This document shows positions 7,114 to 15,207 of a stretch of DNA of 31,454 nucleotides, in pieces. The stretch's first letter is position 1. Each line of letters begins with the position of its first letter. The notes under the pieces were generated by a model. That model worked only from the letters and a program-made list of their open reading frames with translations. It searched no databases and was not told where the DNA came from. Made by a program: the position numbers and the translations under genes. The DNA is from Gemmatimonadales bacterium (GTDB taxonomy: Bacteria > Gemmatimonadota > Gemmatimonadetes > Gemmatimonadales > GWC2-71-9): contig JAICPP010000004.1 of assembly GCA_025929805.1 (NCBI GenBank), positions 1 through 31,454 on the forward strand, given 5' to 3'.

Positions 7114-9054
7114 CTAGCTCTCTTTTTCCTCATACATCTCTTTCAACCGATTCACCACCGCCGGGTCGGCGAGCGTCGTGGTGTCACCGAGCGTCCGGCC
7201 CTCGGCGATGTCCTTGAGCAGCCGCCGCATGATCTTTCCGCTGCGGGTCTTGGGGAGGTCGGCCGAAAAAAGGATGTCGTCCGGCCGGGCGATGGCTCCG
7301 ATCTTCTTGACCACGTGGTCCTTGAGATCGTCCTTCAGACCGGGGCTCGCCTGCTTCCCATCCTTGAGGGTCACGAACGCTGCCAGAGCCTGACCCTTCA
7401 AGTCGTGTGACCGGCCGACCACCGCGGCCTCTGCTACCGCGGGATGATCCACCAGCGCGCTCTCCACCTCCATGGTGCCAATGCGATGGCCCGCGACGTT
7501 CAACACATCATCCACCCGGCCCAGGATCCACCAGTATCCGGCTTCATCGAGCTTGGCTCCATCGCCGGCAAAGTAGCGGCCCGGAAAGCGACTCCAGTAC
7601 GTCTGCTGGTAACGCTCATCGTCCCCGTAAATGGTGCGGAGCATGCCGGGCCAGGGTTGCGTGATGGTCAGAAATCCGCCGCCTTTCTCCAGCCGCTTTC
7701 CATTCGCATCAACCAGCTCGGCTGAGATGCCAGGAAACGGTACGGTTGCAGAGCCGGGCGTGGTGGTGGTCACGCCCGGCAAGGGTGTGATCATGATCCC
7801 GCCCGTTTCGGTCTGCCACCAGGTGTCGACAATGGGGCAGCGCCCCCCCCCGATGTGCTCGTGGTACCAGATCCAGGCCTCGGGATTAATGGGCTCACCG
7901 ACGGTTCCGAGCAACCGCAACGTCGAGAGATCGTGCCGGGACGGGTGCTCGGGACCCCACTTCATGAACGCCCGAATGGCGGTGGGCGCCGTGTACATCA
8001 CCGTCACGCCGTAGGTCTCGACGATGCTCCAGAAACGGTCCCGCTCGGGCCAGTCCGGTGCCCCTTCGTACATGACGACCGTGGCGCCATTGGCGAGCGG
8101 ACCGTACACCACGTACGAATGGCCGGTGACCCAGCCGATGTCCGCGGTGCACCAGAACACGTCCTCTTCCCGCAAATCGAAAACGTAGCGAGTCGTCGCG
8201 GCCACGTGAGTGAGAAAACCTCCCGTCGTGTGAACAATGCCCTTGGGCTTTCCGGTCGTTCCCGAGGTATAGAGGATGAACAGCATGTCCTCGGAGTCCA
8301 TGGCTTCGGGCTCGGATTCGGTCGAGACGGGTTGCAGCAGTCGGTGCCACCAGTGATCGCGCCCCTCCTCCATGGCTGCAAACGCCTCCTCTCCGACCCT
8401 GCGTACCACGATGCAGTGCTTGACCGAGGGACAGTGGGCCAGAGCCTCGTCGGCAAACCGCTTGAGAGGCAGCACCTGGCCTCGGCGGTAGCCGCCGTCG
8501 GCCGTGATCACTGCAACGGCTTGCGCGTCGTTGATGCGGTCACGCAGCGACTCGGCGGAGAAGCCTCCAAATACAACCGAGTGCACCGCGCCGATACGGG
8601 CACATGCCAGCATGGCGATGACGGCTTCTGGAATCATCGGGAGGTAGATCGCTACCCGGTCACCCCGGCGAATGCCCAGCGCTTTGAGGGCATTCGCGCA
8701 GCGGCGCACCTCACGAGCCAGGTCCCAATAAGTCAGCACCCGGCGGTCACCCGGCTCGCCTTCCCAGATGATGGCCGCTTTGTTCCGCCGCGGCCCGGCA
8801 ATGTGTCGGTCCAGGCAGTTGCTCGCCGCGTTGAGTTTGCCATCTACGAACCACCGCGCGTGAGGCGGCTTCCAGTCGAGCACGCGATTCCAGGGCGACA
8901 TCCAGTCGAGTGCGCGGGCCTGCTCTTCCCAGAAGCGTTTCCAGTCGCGCCCCGCATCGTACAGCGCAGTGGTAGCAGCTGCCCGGGCCGCGAACGCACG
9001 CGGTGGCGGGAAGCGTCGTTGCTCGGAGAGCAGGGTATCGATCTGATCTTTCAT
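7114..9054 (-). CDS. acs: Acetyl-coenzyme A synthetase
   Basis: The 646-residue enzyme activates acetate to acetyl-CoA through acetyl-AMP in the cytoplasm. Motifs are complete: the P-loop YTSGTTGKPKG (residues 262-272), the adenylation core DTWWQTETGG (410-419) with the tryptophan that limits the pocket to small acids, the hinge GRVDDVLNVAGHR, and the C-terminal PKTRSGKIMRR, whose Lys607 is the residue acetylated in the Acs regulation known from enteric bacteria. I chose the ATG at 9054 because the protein then has normal Acs length; the frame extends further upstream without conserved residues. A run of nine G on the coding strand encodes part of IGGGRCP. The gene is convergent with kup and divergent from the STAS gene. 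Confidence 0.97.
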   Translation of the reverse strand: MKDQIDTLLSEQRRFPPPRAFAARAAATTALYDAGRDWKRFWEEQARALDWMSPWNRVLDWKPPHARWFVDGKLNAASNCLDRHIAGPRRNKAAIIWEGEPGDRRVLTYWDLAREVRRCANALKALGIRRGDRVAIYLPMIPEAVIAMLACARIGAVHSVVFGGFSAESLRDRINDAQAVAVITADGGYRRGQVLPLKRFADEALAHCPSVKHCIVVRRVGEEAFAAMEEGRDHWWHRLLQPVSTESEPEAMDSEDMLFILYTSGTTGKPKGIVHTTGGFLTHVAATTRYVFDLREEDVFWCTADIGWVTGHSYVVYGPLANGATVVMYEGAPDWPERDRFWSIVETYGVTVMYTAPTAIRAFMKWGPEHPSRHDLSTLRLLGTVGEPINPEAWIWYHEHIGGGRCPIVDTWWQTETGGIMITPLPGVTTTTPGSATVPFPGISAELVDANGKRLEKGGGFLTITQPWPGMLRTIYGDDERYQQTYWSRFPGRYFAGDGAKLDEAGYWWILGRVDDVLNVAGHRIGTMEVESALVDHPAVAEAAVVGRSHDLKGQALAAFVTLKDGKQASPGLKDDLKDHVVKKIGAIARPDDILFSADLPKTRSGKIMRRLLKDIAEGRTLGDTTTLADPAVVNRLKEMYEEKES

Positions 9055-9390
9055 GGTTGCGAGGGTGAGAGTCAGCCAAAAACCTAAGGGAGCGAGGCGA
9101 ATGGTGTAAGAGCGACGCACTGCACACCCGCTACTTTTGCAGTAGTCTGCCGCGGAGTGCGGCGTGCGACAGCAATGCAATTGTTGGTATCAGTCTTCCC
9201 AAGAGATTGCGAATCCATGGCTTCTCCTCGGTGGCACCAGTCTCGCCTTTTTGCCAGCCGAGGGCGCGCGGCGTAAGCGGCCAAGCGCAAATCCGCCCGA
9301 TAAGAGCACACCCGGAGTGATTCGGGGCCGCAAAACTAGAGGTCTCACCTGGTCCGCTGGTTGAGATAGCTCGGTGCCGAAGGAGGATCC
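9055..9390. other. Divergent intergenic region between acs and the STAS gene
   Basis: About 336 bp with no convincing gene on either strand. It must hold the promoters of acs (leftward) and of the STAS gene (rightward), but I could not place a good -35/-10 pair for either. AAGGAGG just before position 9391 is a strong ribosome-binding site for the STAS gene. Confidence 0.6.
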
Positions 9391-9708
9391 ATGAGGTCGC
9401 CGCACGACGCAGAGCGCGGCATGGTAGCACCGGAGACGCTGGGACTCGATACTCGAGTCGAAATCCGAAAGACGGCAATCCGGCTGCTGGAGGAAATGCC
9501 CGAGGGTGTGGGTCGTCTGGTGATCGACCTCGCCCGCACCCGCCAAGTGGACTCGGCCGGGCTCGGTGCTCTGATGCTCATTCAGCGTCGGGCCGCGGAG
9601 CGGCGCCAGGTGGTCGTTCTCCGCAATGCCAGCGAAGAGATCCGGTTTCTTCTGGTCCTCACCAAGCTGGACGATCTCTTCCAGCTCGAGTCACCCGTGG
9701 TCAATTAG
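9391..9708 (+). CDS. STAS-domain protein (anti-sigma factor antagonist type)
   Basis: A 105-residue single-domain STAS protein of the SpoIIAA/RsbV type. The core VIDLARTRQVDSAGLGAL has the family DSxGLG motif; the serine is the residue that kinases phosphorylate in SpoIIAA-like proteins. The following helix (MLIQRRAAERR) and VVVLRNASEEI...LDDLFQL complete the fold. AAGGAGG lies seven bases upstream of the ATG. Such proteins bind anti-sigma factors or take part in partner-switching; no partner kinase is next to it. A STAS role in membrane-lipid transport (MlaB-like) is less likely without neighbours of that type. Confidence 0.88.
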   Translation: MRSPHDAERGMVAPETLGLDTRVEIRKTAIRLLEEMPEGVGRLVIDLARTRQVDSAGLGALMLIQRRAAERRQVVVLRNASEEIRFLLVLTKLDDLFQLESPVVN

Positions 9709-9908
9709 GGCGGTTAAGGTAGCCTCGTCTCGCTGTCCTCGCCCTCGGGCGGAACGGCGGTACGTTCTCGCCGTTCTACCCGCTTACCCGCTTACCCGCC
9801 CTTACCGCCTGCCAGTGGACGGTTTCACCGCAATTGGTTAGTGTATCTCGCGAGGGTCCCCCATCCTCCTCTCCCGGTGCCGCCGGCCCGGCCACAGGGG
9901 TGTACTGA
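9709..9908. repeat. Intergenic repeat-rich segment with hairpin
   Basis: The gap after the STAS gene holds an 8-bp inverted repeat (GAACGGCG at 9752-9759 and CGCCGTTC at 9769-9776), then tandem CCCGCTTA units and a CCGCCCTTACCGCC variant at about 9778-9809. The 9-mer GGCGGTACG at 9756-9764 recurs in two other intergenic spots (near 13266 and, inverted, at 14718). The hairpin may end STAS transcription, but it lacks a T-run. Confidence 0.5.
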
Positions 9909-10277
9909 ATGACCACGGGAAAACGTCGCCGACGCGTCCTGATTGTCGAGGACGAACCGGCGCTTCGGTTGAGCTACGAGCGGGCGTTCAATCCACGATA
10001 CGATCTGGTGTTCGCTTCCACCGGGGCTGAGGCACTCCAACAACTCGAGCAGCACAAGCCGGATGTAGCGGTGTTGGACATGCGCCTGCCCGACACCGAT
10101 GGCGTCGATCTCCTGCGGCGAATCCGACAAAGTCAGCCCGAGCTCCCCGTCATCATCACCACCGCCTACATGAGCATAGAGCCTCAGCTCAAGGTGCTCG
10201 ATCTCCCCCACTCTGGATACATCGTCAAACCGTTCCGCCTCGACGAGCTCGGCGCGCGGATCGATGCCGTCTCATGA
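9909..10277 (+). CDS. Single-domain response regulator (CheY-like receiver)
   Basis: A 122-residue protein made only of a receiver domain. The acidic pocket is VEDE (Glu14, Asp15), the phosphoacceptor is Asp57 in VAVLDMRLPDTDG, the switch threonine lies in ITTAY (Thr84/85), and the conserved lysine is Lys107 in IVKPF. There is no DNA-binding or enzyme output domain, and no histidine kinase is nearby. The gene overlaps ccmA by 14 bases, so it is translated together with the haem exporter operon. This could link cytochrome c maturation to a phosphorelay, or may be only positional. Confidence 0.92.
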   Translation: MTTGKRRRRVLIVEDEPALRLSYERAFNPRYDLVFASTGAEALQQLEQHKPDVAVLDMRLPDTDGVDLLRRIRQSQPELPVIITTAYMSIEPQLKVLDLPHSGYIVKPFRLDELGARIDAVS

Positions 10278-10983
10278 CGGTGTAGCACTGATTGAAGCCC
10301 GCGGACTGCAGCGCTCCTACGGGCGAGTCCGCATACTGCGTGGCGTAGACCTATCGCTTTCTCCCGGGGAAGCTCTCGCGATCATCGGTCCCAATGGCGC
10401 GGGCAAGACAACCCTTCTCCGCCTGCTGTCCGGCTTGCTGCGGCCGGACGCAGGGGAGATCCGTGTTCTGGGAGAGAAGCTGACCCCGGGCGCGCACGAC
10501 ACCCGCAAGGCAATCGGGCTGCTTTCCCACCAATCACTGCTGTACGACGACCTCACGCTGCGAGAGAACCTCGCGTTTGCGGCCCGTCTATATGGCCTGG
10601 GCCAGCCTGGTCGGACGGCGGAGGACGCGCTCCGGTCCGCTGGGATGATCGACCGAGGCGCCGAGCTGCCCCGGCGACTCAGCCGCGGGCTGCTCCAGCG
10701 GGCTGCACTCGCCCGCGCCCTGCTGCACTCGCCGTCGGTGATTCTGCTGGATGAGCCCTTTACTGCGTTGGATGCGGCGGCCGCCGAGCGGCTCCGTGCG
10801 GATCTCCGGAGCCGGCTTGCGGGAGGGGCCGCTATCGTGGTGGTGACCCACCAGCTGGGGGACGTTTGGGAACTGGCCACCCGGGTAGCTGTGTTGATCA
10901 GGGGCCAGTGGGCCGCCGACGAGCCACGCTCAGAGTCAGTGGATGCTTTTCTGGGGCGGTACCGGGCCATGACCGATGGCTAG
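10264..10983 (+). CDS. ccmA: Haem exporter ABC-type ATPase CcmA
   Basis: A 239-residue ABC ATPase. Walker A is GPNGAGKTT (residues 42-50), Walker B VILLDEPF (159-166), and the switch histidine is in VVVTHQ. The signature is LSRGLLQR instead of LSGGQ, similar to the LSRGMKQR form known in CcmA proteins. With CcmB and CcmC directly following in overlapping frames, the assignment to the cytochrome c maturation system I (haem export or CcmE release) is firm. The ATG at 10264 lies inside the response-regulator gene. Confidence 0.93.
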   Translation: MPSHDGVALIEARGLQRSYGRVRILRGVDLSLSPGEALAIIGPNGAGKTTLLRLLSGLLRPDAGEIRVLGEKLTPGAHDTRKAIGLLSHQSLLYDDLTLRENLAFAARLYGLGQPGRTAEDALRSAGMIDRGAELPRRLSRGLLQRAALARALLHSPSVILLDEPFTALDAAAAERLRADLRSRLAGGAAIVVVTHQLGDVWELATRVAVLIRGQWAADEPRSESVDAFLGRYRAMTDG

Positions 10984-11656
10984 GGCCATTCGACTCGTTC
11001 TCGCCGTTGCTGCCAAGGACATCCGGGCGGAGCTTCGAAGCAGGACTGCGCTGCTTTCTGCTCTGGTCTTCGCCGCCCTGGTGCTGGTGGTCTTCAACTT
11101 TGCCCGGGATCCGACCGCGCTCGCCGCGGCAACCCTTGCGCCCAGCGTGCTGTGGGTGACTTTCGCCCTGGCAGCCATGGTGGCGATGAACCGGGCATTT
11201 ACCGTCGAGCGGGAGAACTCGGCGCTGGATGGATTGTTGCTCGCCCCGGTGTCGCGCGAGGCGCTCTTTCTGGGCAAGCTGCTGGCCAATCTGGCATTCG
11301 TCGGGACCGTGGAGCTGGTCACCCTGCCACTGTTCACGTTGTTCTTCAACGTCAGTTTGTGGCCCCACCTCCCGGGTATACTGGGAGTGACCGCGCTGGC
11401 TACTATCGGCTTTGTGGCTGTGGGAACGATTTTCAGTGCCATGGCGGTGCGCACCAGGTTTGCCGAGCTGATGTTGCCGGTTCTCCTGTTACCGTTCATG
11501 GTGCCGCCGCTCATTGGGGCGGTGCAGGTGACATCGCGGCTCTTGGCCGACCGTCCATTGAGTGAGATGTGGGGTTGGCTTAGGTTACTCGCCCTCTATG
11601 ACATCGTTTTCGTCACCCTCTGTACTCTGGCGTTTTCCGCCGTAGTCGACGAGTGA
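10976..11656 (+). CDS. ccmB: Haem exporter permease CcmB
   Basis: The 226-residue protein has about six membrane segments and matches CcmB in length and pattern: an N-terminal AAKDIRAELRSRTAL before the first helix, the conserved FTVERENSALDGLLLAPVSR loop, and FAELMLPVLLLPFMVPPLIGA in the second half. It forms the ABC complex with CcmA and CcmC in the inner membrane. The ATG overlaps the end of ccmA by eight bases, and the stop overlaps the ccmC GTG. Confidence 0.93.
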   Translation: MARAIRLVLAVAAKDIRAELRSRTALLSALVFAALVLVVFNFARDPTALAAATLAPSVLWVTFALAAMVAMNRAFTVERENSALDGLLLAPVSREALFLGKLLANLAFVGTVELVTLPLFTLFFNVSLWPHLPGILGVTALATIGFVAVGTIFSAMAVRTRFAELMLPVLLLPFMVPPLIGAVQVTSRLLADRPLSEMWGWLRLLALYDIVFVTLCTLAFSAVVDE

Positions 11657-12363
11657 GCCAAGCCCGGATCCCGTCAGTGGGACCCGCCCGGATCGTCCGG
11701 CGCGGCCTGATCATGAGCGTCGTCGGGCTGGTGGGTCTGGCCGCGGTCTACGTGCTCGCACTGGGCTACACCCCGGTTGAGGCGCGTCAGGGTCTGGCCC
11801 AGAAGATCTTCTATTTGCACGTGCCTTCCGCCTGGAGTGCGCTGCTGGCATTTTCGCTGGTTGGTATTGCCAGTGCGCTCTATCTCTGGCTTCACGATCA
11901 GCGGCTCGACCGTTTTGCCGCGGCCTCAGCCGAGGTAGGCGTCGCGTTCAGCCTGGTGATGCTGACCACCGGCCCCATCTGGGCTAAGCCGATATGGGGC
12001 ACCTGGTGGACCTGGGATGCTCGCCTGACGCTCACCCTGTTCCTCTTCTTTCTGTTCATCGGCTACCTGGCACTCCGGGCGGCGGTACACGACCGGGCGG
12101 AGCGGGCCCGCTTCAGCGCAGTGGTCGGGATTCTCGGAATGCTACTGGTCCCCTTCATCCATCTGAGCGTTTACCTCTTTCGCACGCTCCACCCGCAACC
12201 GATCGTGCTCAAACCCAGCGAGCCATCGTTGCCGCCCGAAATGCTCCGGACGTTGCTGGTCGCCACTGTGGTATTCACGCTGCTGTATCTCGGGCTGGTT
12301 ACTACCCGATACGGTCTGGCTCTGGCCGATGATGCGCGGGAGGAGGCCCATGATAGCGCCTGA
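11653..12363 (+). CDS. ccmC: Haem lyase/exporter subunit CcmC
   Basis: The 236-residue membrane protein has six hydrophobic segments and the tryptophan-rich haem-handling motif WGTWWTWDARLT (from residue 115) between two histidine-bearing loops (FYLHVPSAW near residue 56 and FIHLSVYLFRTLHPQP). These are the CcmC hallmarks for presenting haem to CcmE in the periplasm. The start is a GTG overlapping the ccmB stop (GTGA). Its final 14 bases overlap the start of a short ccmD. Confidence 0.95.
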   Translation: MSQARIPSVGPARIVRRGLIMSVVGLVGLAAVYVLALGYTPVEARQGLAQKIFYLHVPSAWSALLAFSLVGIASALYLWLHDQRLDRFAAASAEVGVAFSLVMLTTGPIWAKPIWGTWWTWDARLTLTLFLFFLFIGYLALRAAVHDRAERARFSAVVGILGMLLVPFIHLSVYLFRTLHPQPIVLKPSEPSLPPEMLRTLLVATVVFTLLYLGLVTTRYGLALADDAREEAHDSA

Positions 12364-12487
12364 GACGCCGCAGAACGGCGAGTACCTCGTTGCCGCTTAC
12401 CTAGTCACGCCGGTGATTCTGGTAGGGTACCTGGGCCTGCTGTGGCGTAGGGCAAGAGCAAGTGTAAGCGGGGAAAGAAAAACGTGA
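12350..12487 (+). CDS. ccmD: CcmD-like small membrane protein of the haem exporter
   Basis: A 45-residue reading frame starting at ATG 12350, preceded by GGGAGGAGG, a very strong ribosome-binding site, and overlapping the end of ccmC. The product has one membrane helix (YLVAAYLVTPVILVGYLGLL) followed by a basic end (WRRARA), which is the usual design of CcmD: an aromatic N-terminal edge and an arginine-rich cytoplasmic tail. CcmD helps release haem-loaded CcmE from CcmABC. Sequence similarity in such short proteins is weak, so the call rests on position, topology and the ribosome-binding site. The operon ends here; no ccmE, ccmF, ccmG or ccmH follows. Confidence 0.8.
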   Translation: MIAPETPQNGEYLVAAYLVTPVILVGYLGLLWRRARASVSGERKT

Positions 12488-12503
12488 GCGCTTTTTGTGA
12501 GGC

Positions 12504-13205
12504 CTAGTCGGTTTGCCTGCGCCGCTGGGGAGTGCGGGGCAACAAGACGTACTCCCACAACAGCGCGGCCAATATCCCGCCCAGGATCGGCCCGACCCAA
12601 TAGACCAGGTGCCCCACCCATTCGCCGGCTACCAGCGCCGGGCCGAAAGCCCGCGCTGGATTCATGGCGGCACCGGTAAGCGGTCCTCCCACCAGGATAT
12701 CAAACAACAGCACGAGACCTATCCCGAAGCCGCCCACCCGGGGGGCGTCAGGGGAAACGGCAGTTCCGAACACCGCGGTAACCAGGAAAAACGTCAGGAC
12801 CAGCTCGATACCGATTGCCTGACCCAGCGACACCGAGCTGGCGATCACGGGAACGCCTAGCATAGCAGTGCGGACGGCATTGGCCGGAAACAGCAGCTTG
12901 ACCAGAACAGCGGCGAGCGCCGCCGCGGCCAGCTGAGTAAGAATGTATGCCCCTGCCGAGGCGAGATCGATGCGTCGGACCACCAGGAGCGCCAGGGTTA
13001 CGGCAGGGTTCAGGTGGCCACCCGAGATGGTCATCGTAACGGTGACCATGACCGAGAGAACGATGGCATGCGCGAGTGCGATTCCCAGCAGTCCTATCCC
13101 GCTGTTGGGAAATCCGCCGTTCACCACTACGACGGCGGCACCCACGAAAACCAGACCGAACGTACCGAGCGCCTCTGCGGTCAACCGGCGTGTCAGAGAA
13201 GGCAT
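12504..13205 (-). CDS. Aquaporin (MIP family channel)
   Basis: A 233-residue inner-membrane channel of the major intrinsic protein family, with six membrane helices and two NPA half-helices: SGGHLNPAVT after helix 2 and GAAMNPARAFGPAL after helix 5. Both NPA boxes are intact and the arginine after the second is present. The residue in the second box position that separates aquaporins from glycerol facilitators (Arg-Ala-Phe rather than an aspartate) favours a water channel. GGAAGAGGG lies upstream of the ATG, and a TATATAA box lies about 15-20 bases further up. The gene follows the FabF-like gene after a 114-bp gap and is convergent with ccmD. Confidence 0.93.
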   Translation of the reverse strand: MPSLTRRLTAEALGTFGLVFVGAAVVVVNGGFPNSGIGLLGIALAHAIVLSVMVTVTMTISGGHLNPAVTLALLVVRRIDLASAGAYILTQLAAAALAAVLVKLLFPANAVRTAMLGVPVIASSVSLGQAIGIELVLTFFLVTAVFGTAVSPDAPRVGGFGIGLVLLFDILVGGPLTGAAMNPARAFGPALVAGEWVGHLVYWVGPILGGILAALLWEYVLLPRTPQRRRQTD

Positions 13206-13319
13206 TGCCCTCTTCCTTTATATAGATGACGGTGCTGGAGTCCTGACCCGCCCGTCCCGATCCAGGCGGTACGCCTGCCCCCTCGCGCGGCCCGGGCAAG
13301 CTCGGAGCGTAGTGAAGGG

Positions 13320-14561
13320 TCAAACTTTCCGAAAGAGGAGCGCCGCGTTGATGCCGCCAAACCCGAATGAGTTGCTGAGCAGGTAATCGGGCGCGAGCTC
13401 GAGCCCGTCGGCGGCGACATGGGTCAGATCACAGGCTGGATCCGGTGAGTGCAGGTTGACGGTAGGGGGGACCCAACCCCGCCGGCTGGCGAGGGCACAG
13501 ATGGCAGCCTCGATGGCGCCGCTCGCTCCCAGGGCATGGCCGTAATAGCCCTTGGTCCCGCTGAAAGCCAGTCGGTAGGCATGATTCCCGAAGACCTGCT
13601 TGATCGAGGCCGTCTCGGTTGGATCGTTGAGCGGCGTCGAAGACCCGTGAGCATTGATGTACCCGATCTCGTGTGGCGCTACCCGGGCTTCCGCGAGCGC
13701 ATTCCGCATGCACCGCGCGGCCTGGCTCCCGTCGGGCCTGGGCGCCGTCATGTGATAAGCATCATTGGTAAGCCCGAAGCCGCACACCTCCGCGTACATC
13801 GGCGCCCCCCGTGCAACCGCTCGGCCTCGCTCCTCGAGCACCAGGACCGCAGCCCCTTCGGCCATGACGAACCCATCGCGCCCCTGGTCAAAAGGCCGAC
13901 TGGCATGGGCAGGATCGTCGTTTCGGGTACTCATGGCCCGGATGATGGAGAATGCACCAAAGCAGAGTGGCGCCAACGGTGCCTCCGCTCCCCCGGCCAC
14001 CATAACGTCGGCTTCACCCCGCGCGATGGCGCGAAAGCCTTCACCGATGGCAATGGCCCCCGACGCACAGCTCATTCCATTGGTCGAGTTTGGACCGGTG
14101 AATCCAAATTCGATCGCGATGTTGCAGCTGGCGGCTCCCGCAAAAACGGTAAGGGCAAGGGTCGGATCAACTGCCCGGGGTCCTCCACTGATGAAGTGGC
14201 GGTACTGTCCCTCGCCATAAGCCACTCCGCCCAGCGCGGTTCCCATGGTTGCGCCGATGCGGTCGGGATCTTCCCGGGCGGGATCGAGTCCCGCGTCGGC
14301 GAGGGCCATACGGCTTGCAGCCACGCTGAACTGGGAAAACCGGTCGAGCCGCCTGGCCCTCCGCTCCTCCATATGGTCGGCTGGGGAAAAGTCAGGCACC
14401 TCGCCGGCAATGCGCGACTTGAACATGGAGGGATCGAATCGGGTGATGCAACGAATAGCGGACTCCCGGCGCATGAGCCCATCCCAGAGCCCCTCAACGC
14501 CGAGTCCAATCGGAGTGATAGCGCCAATGCCGGTGATCACGACTCTCCGGTGTGCGTTCAT
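13320..14561 (-). CDS. FabF-like beta-ketoacyl-ACP synthase
   Basis: The 413-residue protein has the exact FabF length and a complete Cys-His-His catalytic set: Cys165 in NGMSCASGA, His305 in NAHGSSTP and His342 in YGHALGASGA, with Lys337 of the TKGYYGH loop. It condenses an acyl group with malonyl-ACP. The nucleophile loop SCASG differs from the TACATS of housekeeping FabF, so it may be specialised. ATG at 14561 follows a GGGCGGGG stretch; a longer upstream start adds only unconserved residues. It lies 181 bp downstream of the SRPBCC gene on the same strand and could be the chain-building enzyme of that pathway or a plain fatty-acid enzyme. No acyl carrier protein or chain-length factor is visible. 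Confidence 0.9.
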   Translation of the reverse strand: MNAHRRVVITGIGAITPIGLGVEGLWDGLMRRESAIRCITRFDPSMFKSRIAGEVPDFSPADHMEERRARRLDRFSQFSVAASRMALADAGLDPAREDPDRIGATMGTALGGVAYGEGQYRHFISGGPRAVDPTLALTVFAGAASCNIAIEFGFTGPNSTNGMSCASGAIAIGEGFRAIARGEADVMVAGGAEAPLAPLCFGAFSIIRAMSTRNDDPAHASRPFDQGRDGFVMAEGAAVLVLEERGRAVARGAPMYAEVCGFGLTNDAYHMTAPRPDGSQAARCMRNALAEARVAPHEIGYINAHGSSTPLNDPTETASIKQVFGNHAYRLAFSGTKGYYGHALGASGAIEAAICALASRRGWVPPTVNLHSPDPACDLTHVAADGLELAPDYLLSNSFGFGGINAALLFRKV

Positions 14562-14742
14562 GGCCCCGCCCTTCGACGGAACGGAATCCCACCCCCAGCC
14601 GCTCCACACCGGCGGAACGGCGGAAGGACCCTAGTGCATAATGGGGCAGCAGCAGTGCACTTCCGCAGGTTGTTTTCTGGCAAATGATCTTCCGTTCAGT
14701 CTGTTACCTCGTCCACACGTACCGCCGTACTGGCGCACGACC
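14562..14742. repeat. Gap with short inverted repeats upstream of the fabF-like gene
   Basis: It holds AGTGCA/TGCACT arms (14633-14638 and 14656-14661) and the inverted copy of GGCGGTACG at 14718-14726 inside GTAC-CGCC-GTAC. The CTTACTGCGTTACCGCC at its right edge resembles the CTTACCGCC units near 9800. It probably carries the fabF-like promoter, but I cannot place one with confidence. Confidence 0.35.
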
Positions 14743-15207
14743 TTACTGCGTTACCGCCTCTTCTACATACCGCTTAATCCCCGCGAGAGTGCGCGACGCA
14801 ATGCCGTGAACGAACACCGGGCCAATGATCCACTCGGCGGCCGCGGCTCCCACCAGCGGCCAGGAGGGTCCGGACCACTGGTGCACGATGGTCACCTCTG
14901 TCCCACCCGCCAAGGGCTCGAGCCGCCACACGACGTCCATGCCGGTCGTGATACCTCGTACGTGGCGATAGTGCACTTGTGCGGATGGCAGATCCACAAC
15001 CATCTCGGACACCCACCAGGTGGGATACCGGAGTCGGCCGAACGGCCGCCAGGCAGCCATCTCGACCAGTGCCTCGGTGCCTCGGCGCTCCAGCGTGCGC
15101 ACCCAGCGATAGTGGCTGAGAATCGCGGGCCAATGCTCGACCTCCATCGCCACGCGAAAGACCGGCTCGATCGCCGCCTTCATGTGGATTCTGTCAACGG
15201 TTTGCAT
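14743..15207 (-). CDS. SRPBCC (polyketide cyclase/START-like) family protein
   Basis: A 154-residue protein of the SRPBCC fold, a helix-grip cavity that binds hydrophobic ligands and in some members cyclises polyketide chains. The start, VDRIHMKAAIEPVFRVAMEVEHWP, is the typical first strand and helix, followed by short beta strands (WVSEMVVDLPSAQVHY and GGTEVTIVHQW) and a long C-terminal helix (GIASRTLAGIKRYVEEAV). The ATG overlaps the methyltransferase stop as TGATG. It is the last gene of the tightly packed run that starts with the sigma factor. Cyclase, coenzyme-Q-binding-like or simple carrier roles are all possible. Confidence 0.75.
   Translation of the reverse strand: MQTVDRIHMKAAIEPVFRVAMEVEHWPAILSHYRWVRTLERRGTEALVEMAAWRPFGRLRYPTWWVSEMVVDLPSAQVHYRHVRGITTGMDVVWRLEPLAGGTEVTIVHQWSGPSWPLVGAAAAEWIIGPVFVHGIASRTLAGIKRYVEEAVTQ

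Noticed and set aside
7855..9087. A 410-codon plus-strand frame opposite acs
   Set aside because: Acs is complete and motif-perfect on the minus strand; the antisense product shows no family and low-complexity composition.
9055..9390. A tRNA or riboswitch upstream of the STAS gene
   Set aside because: I found no cloverleaf or known riboswitch core on either strand; only short chance inverted repeats.
13449..14687. A 412-codon plus-strand frame opposite the fabF-like gene
   Set aside because: The ketosynthase on the minus strand has all catalytic residues; the opposite frame is a shadow of GC-rich codon use.
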